Assembly (NCBI GenBank): GCA_900539455.1
Contig: UQCD01000010.1
Span: 1 to 64,000 of the forward strand
Direction: 5' to 3'
From: an uncultured Eubacteriales bacterium
Lineage (GTDB): Bacteria > Bacillota > Clostridia > Lachnospirales > Lachnospiraceae
DNA: 64,000 nt
In this document: one piece after another, positions 9,685 through 17,428 of the stretch
Position numbering within the stretch: the first letter of the stretch is position 1
Layout of the letters: each line of letters opens with the position of its first letter
Program-made: the position numbers and the translations under genes
Notes under the pieces: model-generated
Databases searched by the model: none
The model's input: the letters and a program-made list of their open reading frames with translations, nothing else
What the model was told of the DNA's origin: nothing

Positions 9685-10457
9685 TATTTATAAGTATTAT
9701 TATTAAATTCTACAGTATGTTTTCTCATCCAAATTGGAAAATGTCCCCTTTGGCAATTATAATTTTCCCTTTGTTTAATGGCTATGGAATCAAAAAAGGT
9801 CTGCCATAAAGTGGTATATTCATCTTTTAGTCTTTCGCTTTCTGAAAGTCTTTCAAACTGCTTGTCATCTAAATAAGTAAGATACATTTTTTCATTTTTA
9901 GGATGTACCACAGCAAGTTTTCTATTGTCATCAATAATTATCCAATTTTCTGAGGGCATTCTGTCTTGAAAATGGGCAGCCACATAGTATACAACATTGC
10001 TCTTTGGCTCTAAATGACAAATGTATACTTTGTTGTCTACTGAATTAAATCTGGCAAACTCCCGAAATAGGCTAGCTTCATTGGAAACACTTTTACTGAT
10101 TTTTGATATTTTCATCACTATTGGCTCTGTAAGCATATCTGTAATTTTGCTGCCAGCCTTAAAGCCTAATCGTAAATATCTATAAACATCATCTAACCTA
10201 TCCTCATAGAATAATAATACATTGTATATATCTATATAGGCTTTCATAGAAAGCTTTTTTACAATAGACCTAGTTACCTTTAGTGACTTTTCCCTGTCTT
10301 TTTCAATATGAATATATTGGTCGAATAAGGAAGTCTGCTCTATTGGCTCCTTCATAAGCCTTAGATTTTCGTGACCATTTTTAAGTGCCCACTCCCACCC
10401 TGCATAAATACAAGTCATCATATCCTCATAAGAATCCTTACAGGTAAAAATCGTCAT
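9684..10457 (-). CDS. TIGR03915-type DNA-repair partner protein
   Basis: 257 residues, MTIFTCKDSYEDMMTCIYAGW at the N-terminus and an IIIDDNRKLAVVHP segment in the second half. This matches the family that accompanies the TIGR03916 radical SAM protein, which is encoded immediately upstream here (112-bp gap). The pair is predicted to act in DNA modification or repair; in some genomes this protein is fused to a uracil-DNA-glycosylase-like domain, which is absent here. The shared strand and the LexA-boxed promoter upstream of the partner suggest DNA-damage induction. Confidence 0.75.
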   Translation of the reverse strand: MTIFTCKDSYEDMMTCIYAGWEWALKNGHENLRLMKEPIEQTSLFDQYIHIEKDREKSLKVTRSIVKKLSMKAYIDIYNVLLFYEDRLDDVYRYLRLGFKAGSKITDMLTEPIVMKISKISKSVSNEASLFREFARFNSVDNKVYICHLEPKSNVVYYVAAHFQDRMPSENWIIIDDNRKLAVVHPKNEKMYLTYLDDKQFERLSESERLKDEYTTLWQTFFDSIAIKQRENYNCQRGHFPIWMRKHTVEFNNNTYK

Positions 10458-10569
10458 AATATCACCACCTTTATTTTAACAGCTCTTTTTACCTTAATGG
10501 AAATCAAGTTTTCTTTTCCTCCAAATATGTCTACTGTATCTTCTCTTCTTATCTACAAAAACATACTGC

Positions 10570-12099
10570 CTATGATGAAATCCCAAAATCCTCAAATAAT
10601 GACATTTGCTTTATATTTTCATTTTGATGGCTAACCTGCCAGTTTTCCTTTGTATTAGTAGATATAAGCTGTCTTGTAATATATTTTTCCTCTATAGGTG
10701 TGTTATACATCATTTTTCCTTTACAGGTAATAAAATAATGTGCTCTTTTTAATACTACACCCATCTTTTTTAAATCTTCAAAATCTATAATGCCATATCT
10801 ACGCGCCTTAATTATCCTTTGAGCAGACTTAGGTCCTATACCTGGTACTCTCATAATAACCTCATAGCTGGCACTTTGAATATCTACTGGAAATAATTCT
10901 AAATGTCTTAATGCCCAATCGCATTTAGGGTCGACAAATTCATTAAAGTTTGGTCTATCCACAGAAAGTAGCTCGTCTGCATTAAAGCCATAAAATCTAA
11001 GCAGGAAATCCGCCTGATAAAGCCTATGCTCTCTAAGCAAGGGTGGTGCTGTATCTAAGGAAGGTAATGCACTATCCTCATTTATAGGTATGTAGGCTGA
11101 GTAAAATACTCTTTTTAAATCATAGCTTTGATACAAGGTCTGGGTAGTTTTTATAAGGTTTAAGTCTGTTTCGTCTGTAGCTCCAATAATCATTTGTGTA
11201 CTTTGCCCTGCTGGTGAAAATGGTCTTTCAAGGCTTTTTCCTACAGATAAGGGTAGTACACTTTTTAGCTGCTCCTTTGTATATATAGAGGGACTGCCCT
11301 TAGACTTATCTTTAGCCTTAGGACTATCTAAGCTGATAAGCCTTTCGCCTGCCTTAACAGAATCCTTTTCTACTCTGGTGTTTTTATATTCTAGGTTTTT
11401 CTTTGAAAATATACTGCCCGATAAATACTGATTTCCACTACTTCTTTCCATGCGTGAATCCTTACCTATAGCCATTCTATGGACAGCTATGGTATCACTA
11501 ACCTTTTGCATAGGTGTAAGTATGGTTTTAAAGTTTTTGTTTGGTGCAAGCTTTTTAAGGCTTTCTGCTGTAGGCAGCTCTAAATTAATGCTCATACGGT
11601 CTGCCAGATACCCTGCTGTAGCTATTAGCTCATCTGGTGCTCCCGGTATGGTCTTTATATGAATATATCCGTTAAACTTGTAAGTATATCTAAGCATATA
11701 TAGTGTTTCACACATTTTTTCCATAGTATATGCAGGATTTTTTATAACTCCAGAGCTTAAAAATAAGCCTTCTATATAGTTTCGCTTATAAAATTCTACT
11801 GTAATATCACAAATCTCCTGCGGCGTAAACTGAGCCCGTTTTACATCATTTGAGGAACGATTTACACAATACTTACAATCATATATACAGTTGTTTGTCA
11901 TAAGTATTTTTAATAAGGATATACATCTTCCGTCTGCTGCAAAGCTGTGACATATACCGCACGCCTGGGCATTCCCGAGAAATCCTTCCTTTCCTCTTCT
12001 ATCTGCGCCACTAGAGGTACACGCAACATCATACTTTGCCGCATCGGCTAAAATATGCAGTTTTTCTTGTGTGGTAAGCTGTTGTTGAATATCGAACAT
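10570..12099 (-). CDS. Putative DNA modification/repair radical SAM protein (TIGR03916 type)
   Basis: 509 residues from ATG 12099; the frame could be extended five codons to a TTG, but that lies in the promoter. Radical SAM cluster motif CIYDCKYC (CxxxCxxC) near residue 75, preceded by a Cys-containing segment (CGICHSF). The C-terminus has helix-hairpin-helix MRVPGIGPKSAQRI, a DNA-binding element. Odd feature: roughly 90 residues between GKDSRMERSS and ERPFSPAGQSTQM are a low-complexity Lys/Ser-rich insertion that breaks the normally continuous GKD..FxPAGQSTQM region. Paired with the 9684-10457 gene. A LexA-type box overlaps the start codon and the -10, so SOS control is strongly suggested. 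Confidence 0.85.
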   Translation of the reverse strand: MFDIQQQLTTQEKLHILADAAKYDVACTSSGADRRGKEGFLGNAQACGICHSFAADGRCISLLKILMTNNCIYDCKYCVNRSSNDVKRAQFTPQEICDITVEFYKRNYIEGLFLSSGVIKNPAYTMEKMCETLYMLRYTYKFNGYIHIKTIPGAPDELIATAGYLADRMSINLELPTAESLKKLAPNKNFKTILTPMQKVSDTIAVHRMAIGKDSRMERSSGNQYLSGSIFSKKNLEYKNTRVEKDSVKAGERLISLDSPKAKDKSKGSPSIYTKEQLKSVLPLSVGKSLERPFSPAGQSTQMIIGATDETDLNLIKTTQTLYQSYDLKRVFYSAYIPINEDSALPSLDTAPPLLREHRLYQADFLLRFYGFNADELLSVDRPNFNEFVDPKCDWALRHLELFPVDIQSASYEVIMRVPGIGPKSAQRIIKARRYGIIDFEDLKKMGVVLKRAHYFITCKGKMMYNTPIEEKYITRQLISTNTKENWQVSHQNENIKQMSLFEDFGISS

Positions 12100-12105
12100 A
12101 TGTTC
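12094..12105. promoter_or_regulatory. LexA (DinR) SOS box, perfect palindrome
   Basis: GAACATATGTTC at 12094-12105 matches the Gram-positive LexA consensus GAAC-N4-GTTC exactly. It overlaps the start codon of the radical SAM gene and abuts its -10 element. Confidence 0.85.
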
Positions 12106-12134
12106 ATTATACAACCATATGTTCGATTTATCAA
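12106..12134 (-). promoter_or_regulatory. SOS-controlled promoter of the radical SAM repair unit
   Basis: On the minus strand TTGATA (12129-12134), a 17-bp spacer and TATAAT (12106-12111). The start site predicted 6-7 bp downstream falls on the A of ATG 12099, implying a leaderless mRNA. The spacer carries a second, imperfect LexA-like site. Confidence 0.8.
12113..12124. promoter_or_regulatory. Second, imperfect LexA-like box
   Basis: AACCATATGTTC: the right half and core are identical to the perfect box; the left half has two mismatches. Its centre is 19 bp from the perfect box (about two helical turns) and it lies between -35 and -10, so cooperative repressor binding is plausible. Confidence 0.6.
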
Positions 12135-12236
12135 TAGCTTTTATATATTTTTTTCCCGGAAATTTTATGTAAATTATTCCCCTTATGTCCTTCTACATTT
12201 TTCACATTTTTTTATTACTTATTATAAACACCCAGC

Positions 12237-13067
12237 TTATTTATTACGATTTCCCAACTGCCAAAATGCAACTGCACTAGCTGCTGCCACATTAAGAGAA
12301 TCCACTCCATTAGCCATAGGTATTTTTATTGTATAATCGCTTTTATCAATAATACCCTCTGTTAAGCCTTCTCCCTCTGTTCCTAAAATAATTGCCAGCC
12401 TCTCCTCTTTGTTTAAGTCCTCATCATCTATGGCAACTGTGTCCTTTCTAAGTGCCATTGCTGCACTTTTAAAGCCTAGATTATGAATATACTCTATGCC
12501 GAATTCCTTCCAATTTACATTATTATCAATAAAAGTCCACGGAATTTGGAAAACTGTACCCATACTAACTCTGATTGCCCTTCTATATAGTGGATTTGCA
12601 CAGCCTCTTGTTAATAGCACAGCGTCAATATTTAGGGCAGCAGCACATCTAAATATTGCACCAACATTAGTTGGATTCATAACATTTTCTAATATTGCTA
12701 TTCGTGTGGCATTTTTACAAATATCCTCTGCCTTAGGTAATGGTGGTCTTTTCATAGCACACAGCATTCCTCTGGTTAATTGAAAACCTGTCAGCTTAGT
12801 AAGTACATCAAATTTTGCAGTATAAATATTAACATTATTAAGCTTTTTAACAATCTCTTTTCCTTCGCCCTCAATATGCCTGTCCTCAATTAAGGCAGAA
12901 ACAGGCACATAGCCTGCGGCTAATGCTCTTTCAATAACCTTAGGACTTTCTGCAATAAAAATTCCCTCTTTCACATTATCATTATTTAATAGCTGTGCCT
13001 CTGTAAGTCTGGCATACACATCTAATTCTTTATTTTCAAAATCTGTTATCTCAATTATATTCTTCAT
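12237..13067 (-). CDS. TrmH/SpoU-family RNA 2'-O-methyltransferase
   Basis: 276 residues. An N-terminal substrate-binding region (about 1-110) precedes the SPOUT domain with its three knot motifs: NPTNVGAIFRCAA, ILGTEGEGL and IPMANGVDSLNVAAAS. The arrangement resembles RlmB/TsnR-like methylases of rRNA ribose; the target nucleotide cannot be told from sequence. It lies 22 bp downstream of the MATE gene on the same strand, so possibly co-transcribed. Confidence 0.88.
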   Translation of the reverse strand: MKNIIEITDFENKELDVYARLTEAQLLNNDNVKEGIFIAESPKVIERALAAGYVPVSALIEDRHIEGEGKEIVKKLNNVNIYTAKFDVLTKLTGFQLTRGMLCAMKRPPLPKAEDICKNATRIAILENVMNPTNVGAIFRCAAALNIDAVLLTRGCANPLYRRAIRVSMGTVFQIPWTFIDNNVNWKEFGIEYIHNLGFKSAAMALRKDTVAIDDEDLNKEERLAIILGTEGEGLTEGIIDKSDYTIKIPMANGVDSLNVAAASAVAFWQLGNRNK

Positions 13068-13089
13068 AAAAAAACTCTATCTTTCTAAT

Positions 13090-14442
13090 TTATCTTAGCA
13101 TTTTTTCATATCTTCTATTAAATCGTTTGTACATAATATAGCCAACTGTTGTTGTAATAATTTCAGTCATTGGGTATGTAAGCCAGAAATATTCAAGTCC
13201 AAACCTTGAAAAAATCCATGCTAAGGGTACAAATAGTGCAACTGTTCGTAAAACTGTAAGCGCAGAGCTTCTTCCTGCATATCCTATTGCCTGAAAATAA
13301 ACTGGATAAATAAGCGATGTAACAAGGGGTATAAACGATACTCCTATAATTCTAAAAGCATTAACACCAATGTCAATAACCTTAGCGTCCCTTGAGAAAA
13401 CTCCCAGCATTTGGGCTGGTATAAGCTCAAAACATAAAACTCCTAAAAGCATTAGAGCCATTCCAAATAATATAGAATCCTTAAGCGTTTTTTTACATCT
13501 GGAATACATTCCTGCTCCATAATTAAAGCTTAATACAGGTACAATACAGGTCTGCATTGAGCCTAAAGGAATAAAGAAAAAAGTCTGCCATTTATAATAC
13601 AAGCCAAGCACCGTTACTGCCTGGTCGGAAAATTCCTTCAAAATAAGATTTAAACCGAATATGTATAAGGTGTAGGCTGACTGCATTAGTATATTTGGAA
13701 AGCCTAGATAATATATTCTTTTCACATATGCAAAATATTTGGAAAAGGCCGGTGATTTTCGATAGCCCTTTGTCATTACTATAAGTGCCGCAACAATCTG
13801 ACCAGAAACAGTAGCTATAGCTGCTCCTCCTATACCCATTGCCGGTATTATTCCCACTCCAAAAATTAATATAGGGTCTAATACTATATTAACAATAGCA
13901 CCTGCTATTTGTGCTATCATAGGTAATTTCATATTGCCTATAGCCTGTAATATTTTTGTCCACACACTTTCTAGGAATAAGCCAATACTAAATACAGATA
14001 CAATCCTCCCATAGGTAATTACCTCCTTAATAACAGAGGCTGAGGTGGTAGATATTTTTGCATAAAATGGCATACCAAAATAGCAGATTATGGCAAATGC
14101 TGCCCACATTACAAGTGCAAGAAAGGTAGCCACCCCAGCTACCTCCTCGCTTTCCTTGTGTTTTTTTATCCCCTGATAATATGCCATCAGAGTATTTATT
14201 CCAACGCCTGTACCAACTGCTAAGGCAATCATCAAAAGCTGTATTGGGTAAATTATAGAAAGAGCTGTAAGCCCATCCTCAGAGTTTCTTCCGATAAAGA
14301 AGCTGTCTATTATATTATATAAGGCTTGTATTAACTGGGCAATCATAACTGGAGGTGCTAATCGAAGCAAAATCTTCATAACATCATCATTGCCAAAATC
14401 GATTGCCCTTTTATTCTTTTGTCGCATTTTCCTCACATCCAC
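13090..14442 (-). CDS. MATE family efflux transporter
   Basis: 450 residues with about twelve transmembrane helices in two homologous halves. Typical MATE segments are MIAQLIQALYNIIDSFFIGR near the N-terminus and the GIGGAAIATV loop. MATE proteins export cationic compounds using H+ or Na+; the substrate is not predictable. Upstream lies only a sodC remnant. Confidence 0.9.
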   Translation of the reverse strand: MDVRKMRQKNKRAIDFGNDDVMKILLRLAPPVMIAQLIQALYNIIDSFFIGRNSEDGLTALSIIYPIQLLMIALAVGTGVGINTLMAYYQGIKKHKESEEVAGVATFLALVMWAAFAIICYFGMPFYAKISTTSASVIKEVITYGRIVSVFSIGLFLESVWTKILQAIGNMKLPMIAQIAGAIVNIVLDPILIFGVGIIPAMGIGGAAIATVSGQIVAALIVMTKGYRKSPAFSKYFAYVKRIYYLGFPNILMQSAYTLYIFGLNLILKEFSDQAVTVLGLYYKWQTFFFIPLGSMQTCIVPVLSFNYGAGMYSRCKKTLKDSILFGMALMLLGVLCFELIPAQMLGVFSRDAKVIDIGVNAFRIIGVSFIPLVTSLIYPVYFQAIGYAGRSSALTVLRTVALFVPLAWIFSRFGLEYFWLTYPMTEIITTTVGYIMYKRFNRRYEKMLR

Positions 14443-14506
14443 TAACTTATTATTGTAGCAGAAATAGTATAGACCCTGCGGGAAATATTAGCAACTGTAT
14501 TTTTAC

Positions 14507-14728
14507 CTATACCTCTTTTATTAATCCACAGGCAATTTTTGTTTCTGAAGCTCCTGAAGGCTGTGAATGAAAATCATCGGGATGTAAATGTATTATCACA
14601 GTTCTTCCTATTATTTCACATACACAGAATCTATTAGTAAGAAACATTGAAAAAGCGTATCCATTATTTCCGAAAAGTGGCGGCATATCACCTGCGTGAT
14701 ATGGATATTCACAATTAGCTGGATTATT
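14507..14728 (-). pseudogene. 5'-truncated Cu/Zn superoxide dismutase-like (sodC) remnant
   Basis: About 73 codons reading NPANCEYPYHAGDMPP, then GRTVIIHLHPDDF and SGASETKIACGLI, ending at TAG 14507. This is the C-terminal half of a SodC-type protein: metal-ligand His in YHAGD, the IIHLHPDDF segment and the terminal IACGLI strand. No start codon or N-terminal half (HxH copper site) exists upstream; a stop lies just before the homologous part. A relic, not a working gene. It was too short and start-less to be called by ordinary gene finding. Confidence 0.75.
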
Positions 14729-14790
14729 CCCTACTATAATTCATTTTAAATTATAATATTAAAAAGTTGGGAATTTGTTACTTCTATATA

Positions 14791-15603
14791 TTACTGTGGT
14801 GGATTACATACACTACATGGAGTTAAGCCTAATGACTTAGCCTTCTGCAAGGTTACCGCACTATCACTATTTCTTAAATATCTACATCCAGCACGATGAT
14901 ATTTACTGCCATTTGCAGTAATATGTACAGTTATTGAATTATTATTTGGGGCTGCTGTAGTAGCATTTTGGTTATTAATACTATTATTAGAATTAGAACT
15001 ATTGTTATTCTGCTTAGTTGTTTTCTCTTCAACATAAGCTGTTGTTTTTACGGTTGTTGCTTTTTCAGTTGTAGTTACAACCTCTTTTCTAGCTGTAGTT
15101 TCCTTCTCTGTTGCGGCCTCTGTTTTTGTTTGCTTTTCTGTTTGTTTTTCTGTTTGTTTTTCTGTTGCAACTACTTTTTTAGCTTCAGTTGTTGTAGTAG
15201 TTGCTGCCTCTCTGTTTGTCTCCGTCTGTTCTATATTTCCAGTCTTTCCTTTCTCATCTGACAATGGAAAAATTATACAGGCTATAACAAATAGCCAGCC
15301 AAGCATTAAATATTTAATCCATTTTGAATGTCCTTTTAGCAATTTACTCCACAAGTCGTCAATTTGCTTTATTGGAATTAGTAACACTCCAACAGCAGCA
15401 AACAAAATACTTGCAAAGCTTGGTACTGCTGCAATCATCAGTATATCGCATATAATAATCATTATATATGCCCCTAGCTCCTTCATACTCGCCTTCTTCT
15501 CTGCCTCTTTTCTTCGTTCCTCTTCCTCTATCTTTCGCCTCTCCTCTTCTATTCTACGCCTCTCCTCTTCTTTCTTTTGTTTTCTTTTTTCAATACCAAA
15601 CAT
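14791..15603 (-). CDS. Membrane protein with N-terminal coiled coil, Thr-rich linker and C-terminal CxxC domain
   Basis: 270 residues. Residues 6-45 are a Glu/Arg/Lys-rich coiled coil; two transmembrane helices follow (about 45-75 and 95-115); then a Thr/Glu/Lys-rich low-complexity linker (about 130-225). The C-terminal 40 residues read ITANGSKYHRAGCRYL ... GLTPCSVCNPP, a small Cys/His module like the Ada-type zinc-binding motif often found at the ends of exported proteins. Function unknown. It is the last gene of the VWA membrane cluster, separated from the previous gene by a hairpin at 15647-15674. Confidence 0.7.
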   Translation of the reverse strand: MFGIEKRKQKKEEERRRIEEERRKIEEEERRKEAEKKASMKELGAYIMIIICDILMIAAVPSFASILFAAVGVLLIPIKQIDDLWSKLLKGHSKWIKYLMLGWLFVIACIIFPLSDEKGKTGNIEQTETNREAATTTTTEAKKVVATEKQTEKQTEKQTKTEAATEKETTARKEVVTTTEKATTVKTTAYVEEKTTKQNNNSSNSNNSINNQNATTAAPNNNSITVHITANGSKYHRAGCRYLRNSDSAVTLQKAKSLGLTPCSVCNPPQ

Positions 15604-15646
15604 TCTAACAACTCCTTTATATTAATTCTGTATATATTCTTAAACA

Positions 15647-15674
15647 GCCAGCCAAATTGTCAAATCTGGCTGGC
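15647..15674 (-). terminator. Intergenic hairpin, weak terminator or attenuator
   Basis: Eight-bp arms GCCAGCCA / TGGCTGGC around a 12-nt loop, with only a short T tract after it on the minus strand. It lies between the Q-rich small membrane protein and the coiled-coil membrane protein, so it may reduce rather than end read-through. Confidence 0.5.
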
Positions 15675-15681
15675 AAAGTTT

Positions 15682-16062
15682 TTACTGTTCTTGGTCTTGC
15701 TGTACTTCTACCTGTTGTGTTTGTTGAACTGGCACTTGTTGTGTCTGCTCTTGCTGTGTCTGTGTTTGCTGAACTGACACCTGCTGTGTCTGTTTTTTAT
15801 TTTTTGAGGTGGTAACAGCCTTAATTATTACTAATGCTATAACCAAAATTCCTGTCAATATCCACATTCCAAAGCAGCACCAGCCTATTACACTGGTTGT
15901 ATGTAATAAATCATATGCCTTTAAGATAGACTTAGTGGCTAATTCTACATAGGCTGCACCAGATACCTGGATTTTGTAAATAATGTAAAATACAGTTAAA
16001 GCCACAGCTACAACACCTGACAAAATACTTGATATTAATAATGCTTTATTTATCTTCTTCAT
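15682..16062 (-). CDS. Small two-helix membrane protein with Gln-rich tail
   Basis: 126 residues. Two transmembrane helices (about 7-28 and 58-84) flank a short outside loop. The C-terminal 40 residues are a Gln/Thr/Val repeat (TQQVPVQQTQQ-like). Its start overlaps the end of the 454-residue gene by 17 bp, so translation is likely coupled. No recognised family; membership in the VWA cluster is the only functional clue. Confidence 0.65.
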   Translation of the reverse strand: MKKINKALLISSILSGVVAVALTVFYIIYKIQVSGAAYVELATKSILKAYDLLHTTSVIGWCCFGMWILTGILVIALVIIKAVTTSKNKKQTQQVSVQQTQTQQEQTQQVPVQQTQQVEVQQDQEQ

Positions 16063-17410
16063 TCTTCTGCTTCCTCTTCTTAGTCAGTAATATCATTACG
16101 ATAATCAGTATAATAGACGCTGATAATGTTATTATAAGTGGCAGATACTTAGCAATTTTACTGTTTTCTTCTATAATACTGTCGCCCTTTTCCTTATGTA
16201 TTGTGATTACAGACCTTGTTTTTTTGCCTATTTTATTTTCAGCCTCAATAGTAATGCTGTTTTTTCCGTTTTTCAAATCAACTTCAACGAAAAATGTTCC
16301 GTCATCATTTTGAGTTACCTTGCAGCCTTCGGCTGATACTTTTGCATTTGCATCATCAAGCTTTCCTGCAATAGTGTACTTTGAGGTTTTAACTGTTATG
16401 CCGTCATATTTTTCTAGCAAAGTAATATTAGGTGCATAGTTAGCAATGACTACAGGGAATTTGTACAACCACTTTATGTTCTCCTGTGAATTGTACTCTA
16501 CTGTAAGCTCCTTGCAATTTTCATCTTCAATTTCCAGCATAAAACTGCCAGTATTATTAAGGGTTAATTCCTTTGCACTATTACTATCTGCATACCATTT
16601 TACAATATTGTCCTTTGCATTATAGTATGCTATATTCCAGTTAGAAGAAAATCTTTCATTTTCCTCCGGAAACTCCAAATAAAATTCATTACTGCCTGTA
16701 TTGTCTAAGTTAATAACAGTATCTACACCCTCTGATAACAAGCCCTTGCAAACCTGCTTTATATTTACAGTAATCTTCTTTGCAGTTTTTTCAAAGAAGG
16801 CCTCGTATTTACTTTCACTTATGTCTACCATTTCATCAGATACTTCACCGTCAATATCTATTGAAATAATAGCCTTATCTCCTGCCTGTCCGTACTTATC
16901 CCATTCTATTAAAAGCTGGTTTCCTAATACATCAACTGTATAATTAACATTTTTTAGTTCTTCAGCATAAGACTGCTGCTCATACTCAAATTTTTGTGAA
17001 AAGCCATAGCTAAACTGCTCTTCATCATTATATTTGTATTCATATAATATTTTAAATCTATACTCTGAATAGGAATTGGCATTATTCATATCAATATCAA
17101 AGGTAACGGTTTCTCCGGTTTTACCATTTCCAGACACCATTTCCTTTCCCTGTTCAGAAATATTAGTTACTAAATAAACTTTATAGCTATATTCTATAGG
17201 TCCTGTCACACCCTCTGCTGTTTTAGCTATCATAGAAATATTGTATATTTCATTTTCCATACTGTTTACAATAAATGAGTCCAATCCAACTACTGGCTCA
17301 TCCTCCTCTACTGCCAATGCTTTAATTGGCAGCAGAAGTATAAAAAACATTAATAAACTAATTATTCCTACTATTTTTTTGTTAATAATTAATTTCACTG
17401 TTTTCTCCAT
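16046..17410 (-). CDS. Exported type I membrane protein with Ig-like segments, unknown function
   Basis: 454 residues. A signal peptide (about residues 8-34) is followed by a long extracellular part of beta-rich segments resembling Ig-like/Big domains (for example FFVEVDLKNGKNSITIEAEN near the end), then one C-terminal transmembrane helix (about 423-443) and a basic cytoplasmic tail. It starts 18 bp after the VWA-domain gene on the same strand and is probably co-transcribed, suggesting a cell-surface partner. No family recognised. Confidence 0.7.
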   Translation of the reverse strand: MEKTVKLIINKKIVGIISLLMFFILLLPIKALAVEEDEPVVGLDSFIVNSMENEIYNISMIAKTAEGVTGPIEYSYKVYLVTNISEQGKEMVSGNGKTGETVTFDIDMNNANSYSEYRFKILYEYKYNDEEQFSYGFSQKFEYEQQSYAEELKNVNYTVDVLGNQLLIEWDKYGQAGDKAIISIDIDGEVSDEMVDISESKYEAFFEKTAKKITVNIKQVCKGLLSEGVDTVINLDNTGSNEFYLEFPEENERFSSNWNIAYYNAKDNIVKWYADSNSAKELTLNNTGSFMLEIEDENCKELTVEYNSQENIKWLYKFPVVIANYAPNITLLEKYDGITVKTSKYTIAGKLDDANAKVSAEGCKVTQNDDGTFFVEVDLKNGKNSITIEAENKIGKKTRSVITIHKEKGDSIIEENSKIAKYLPLIITLSASIILIIVMILLTKKRKQKNEEDK

Positions 17411-17428
17411 TTCCGAGCATTAATATCC

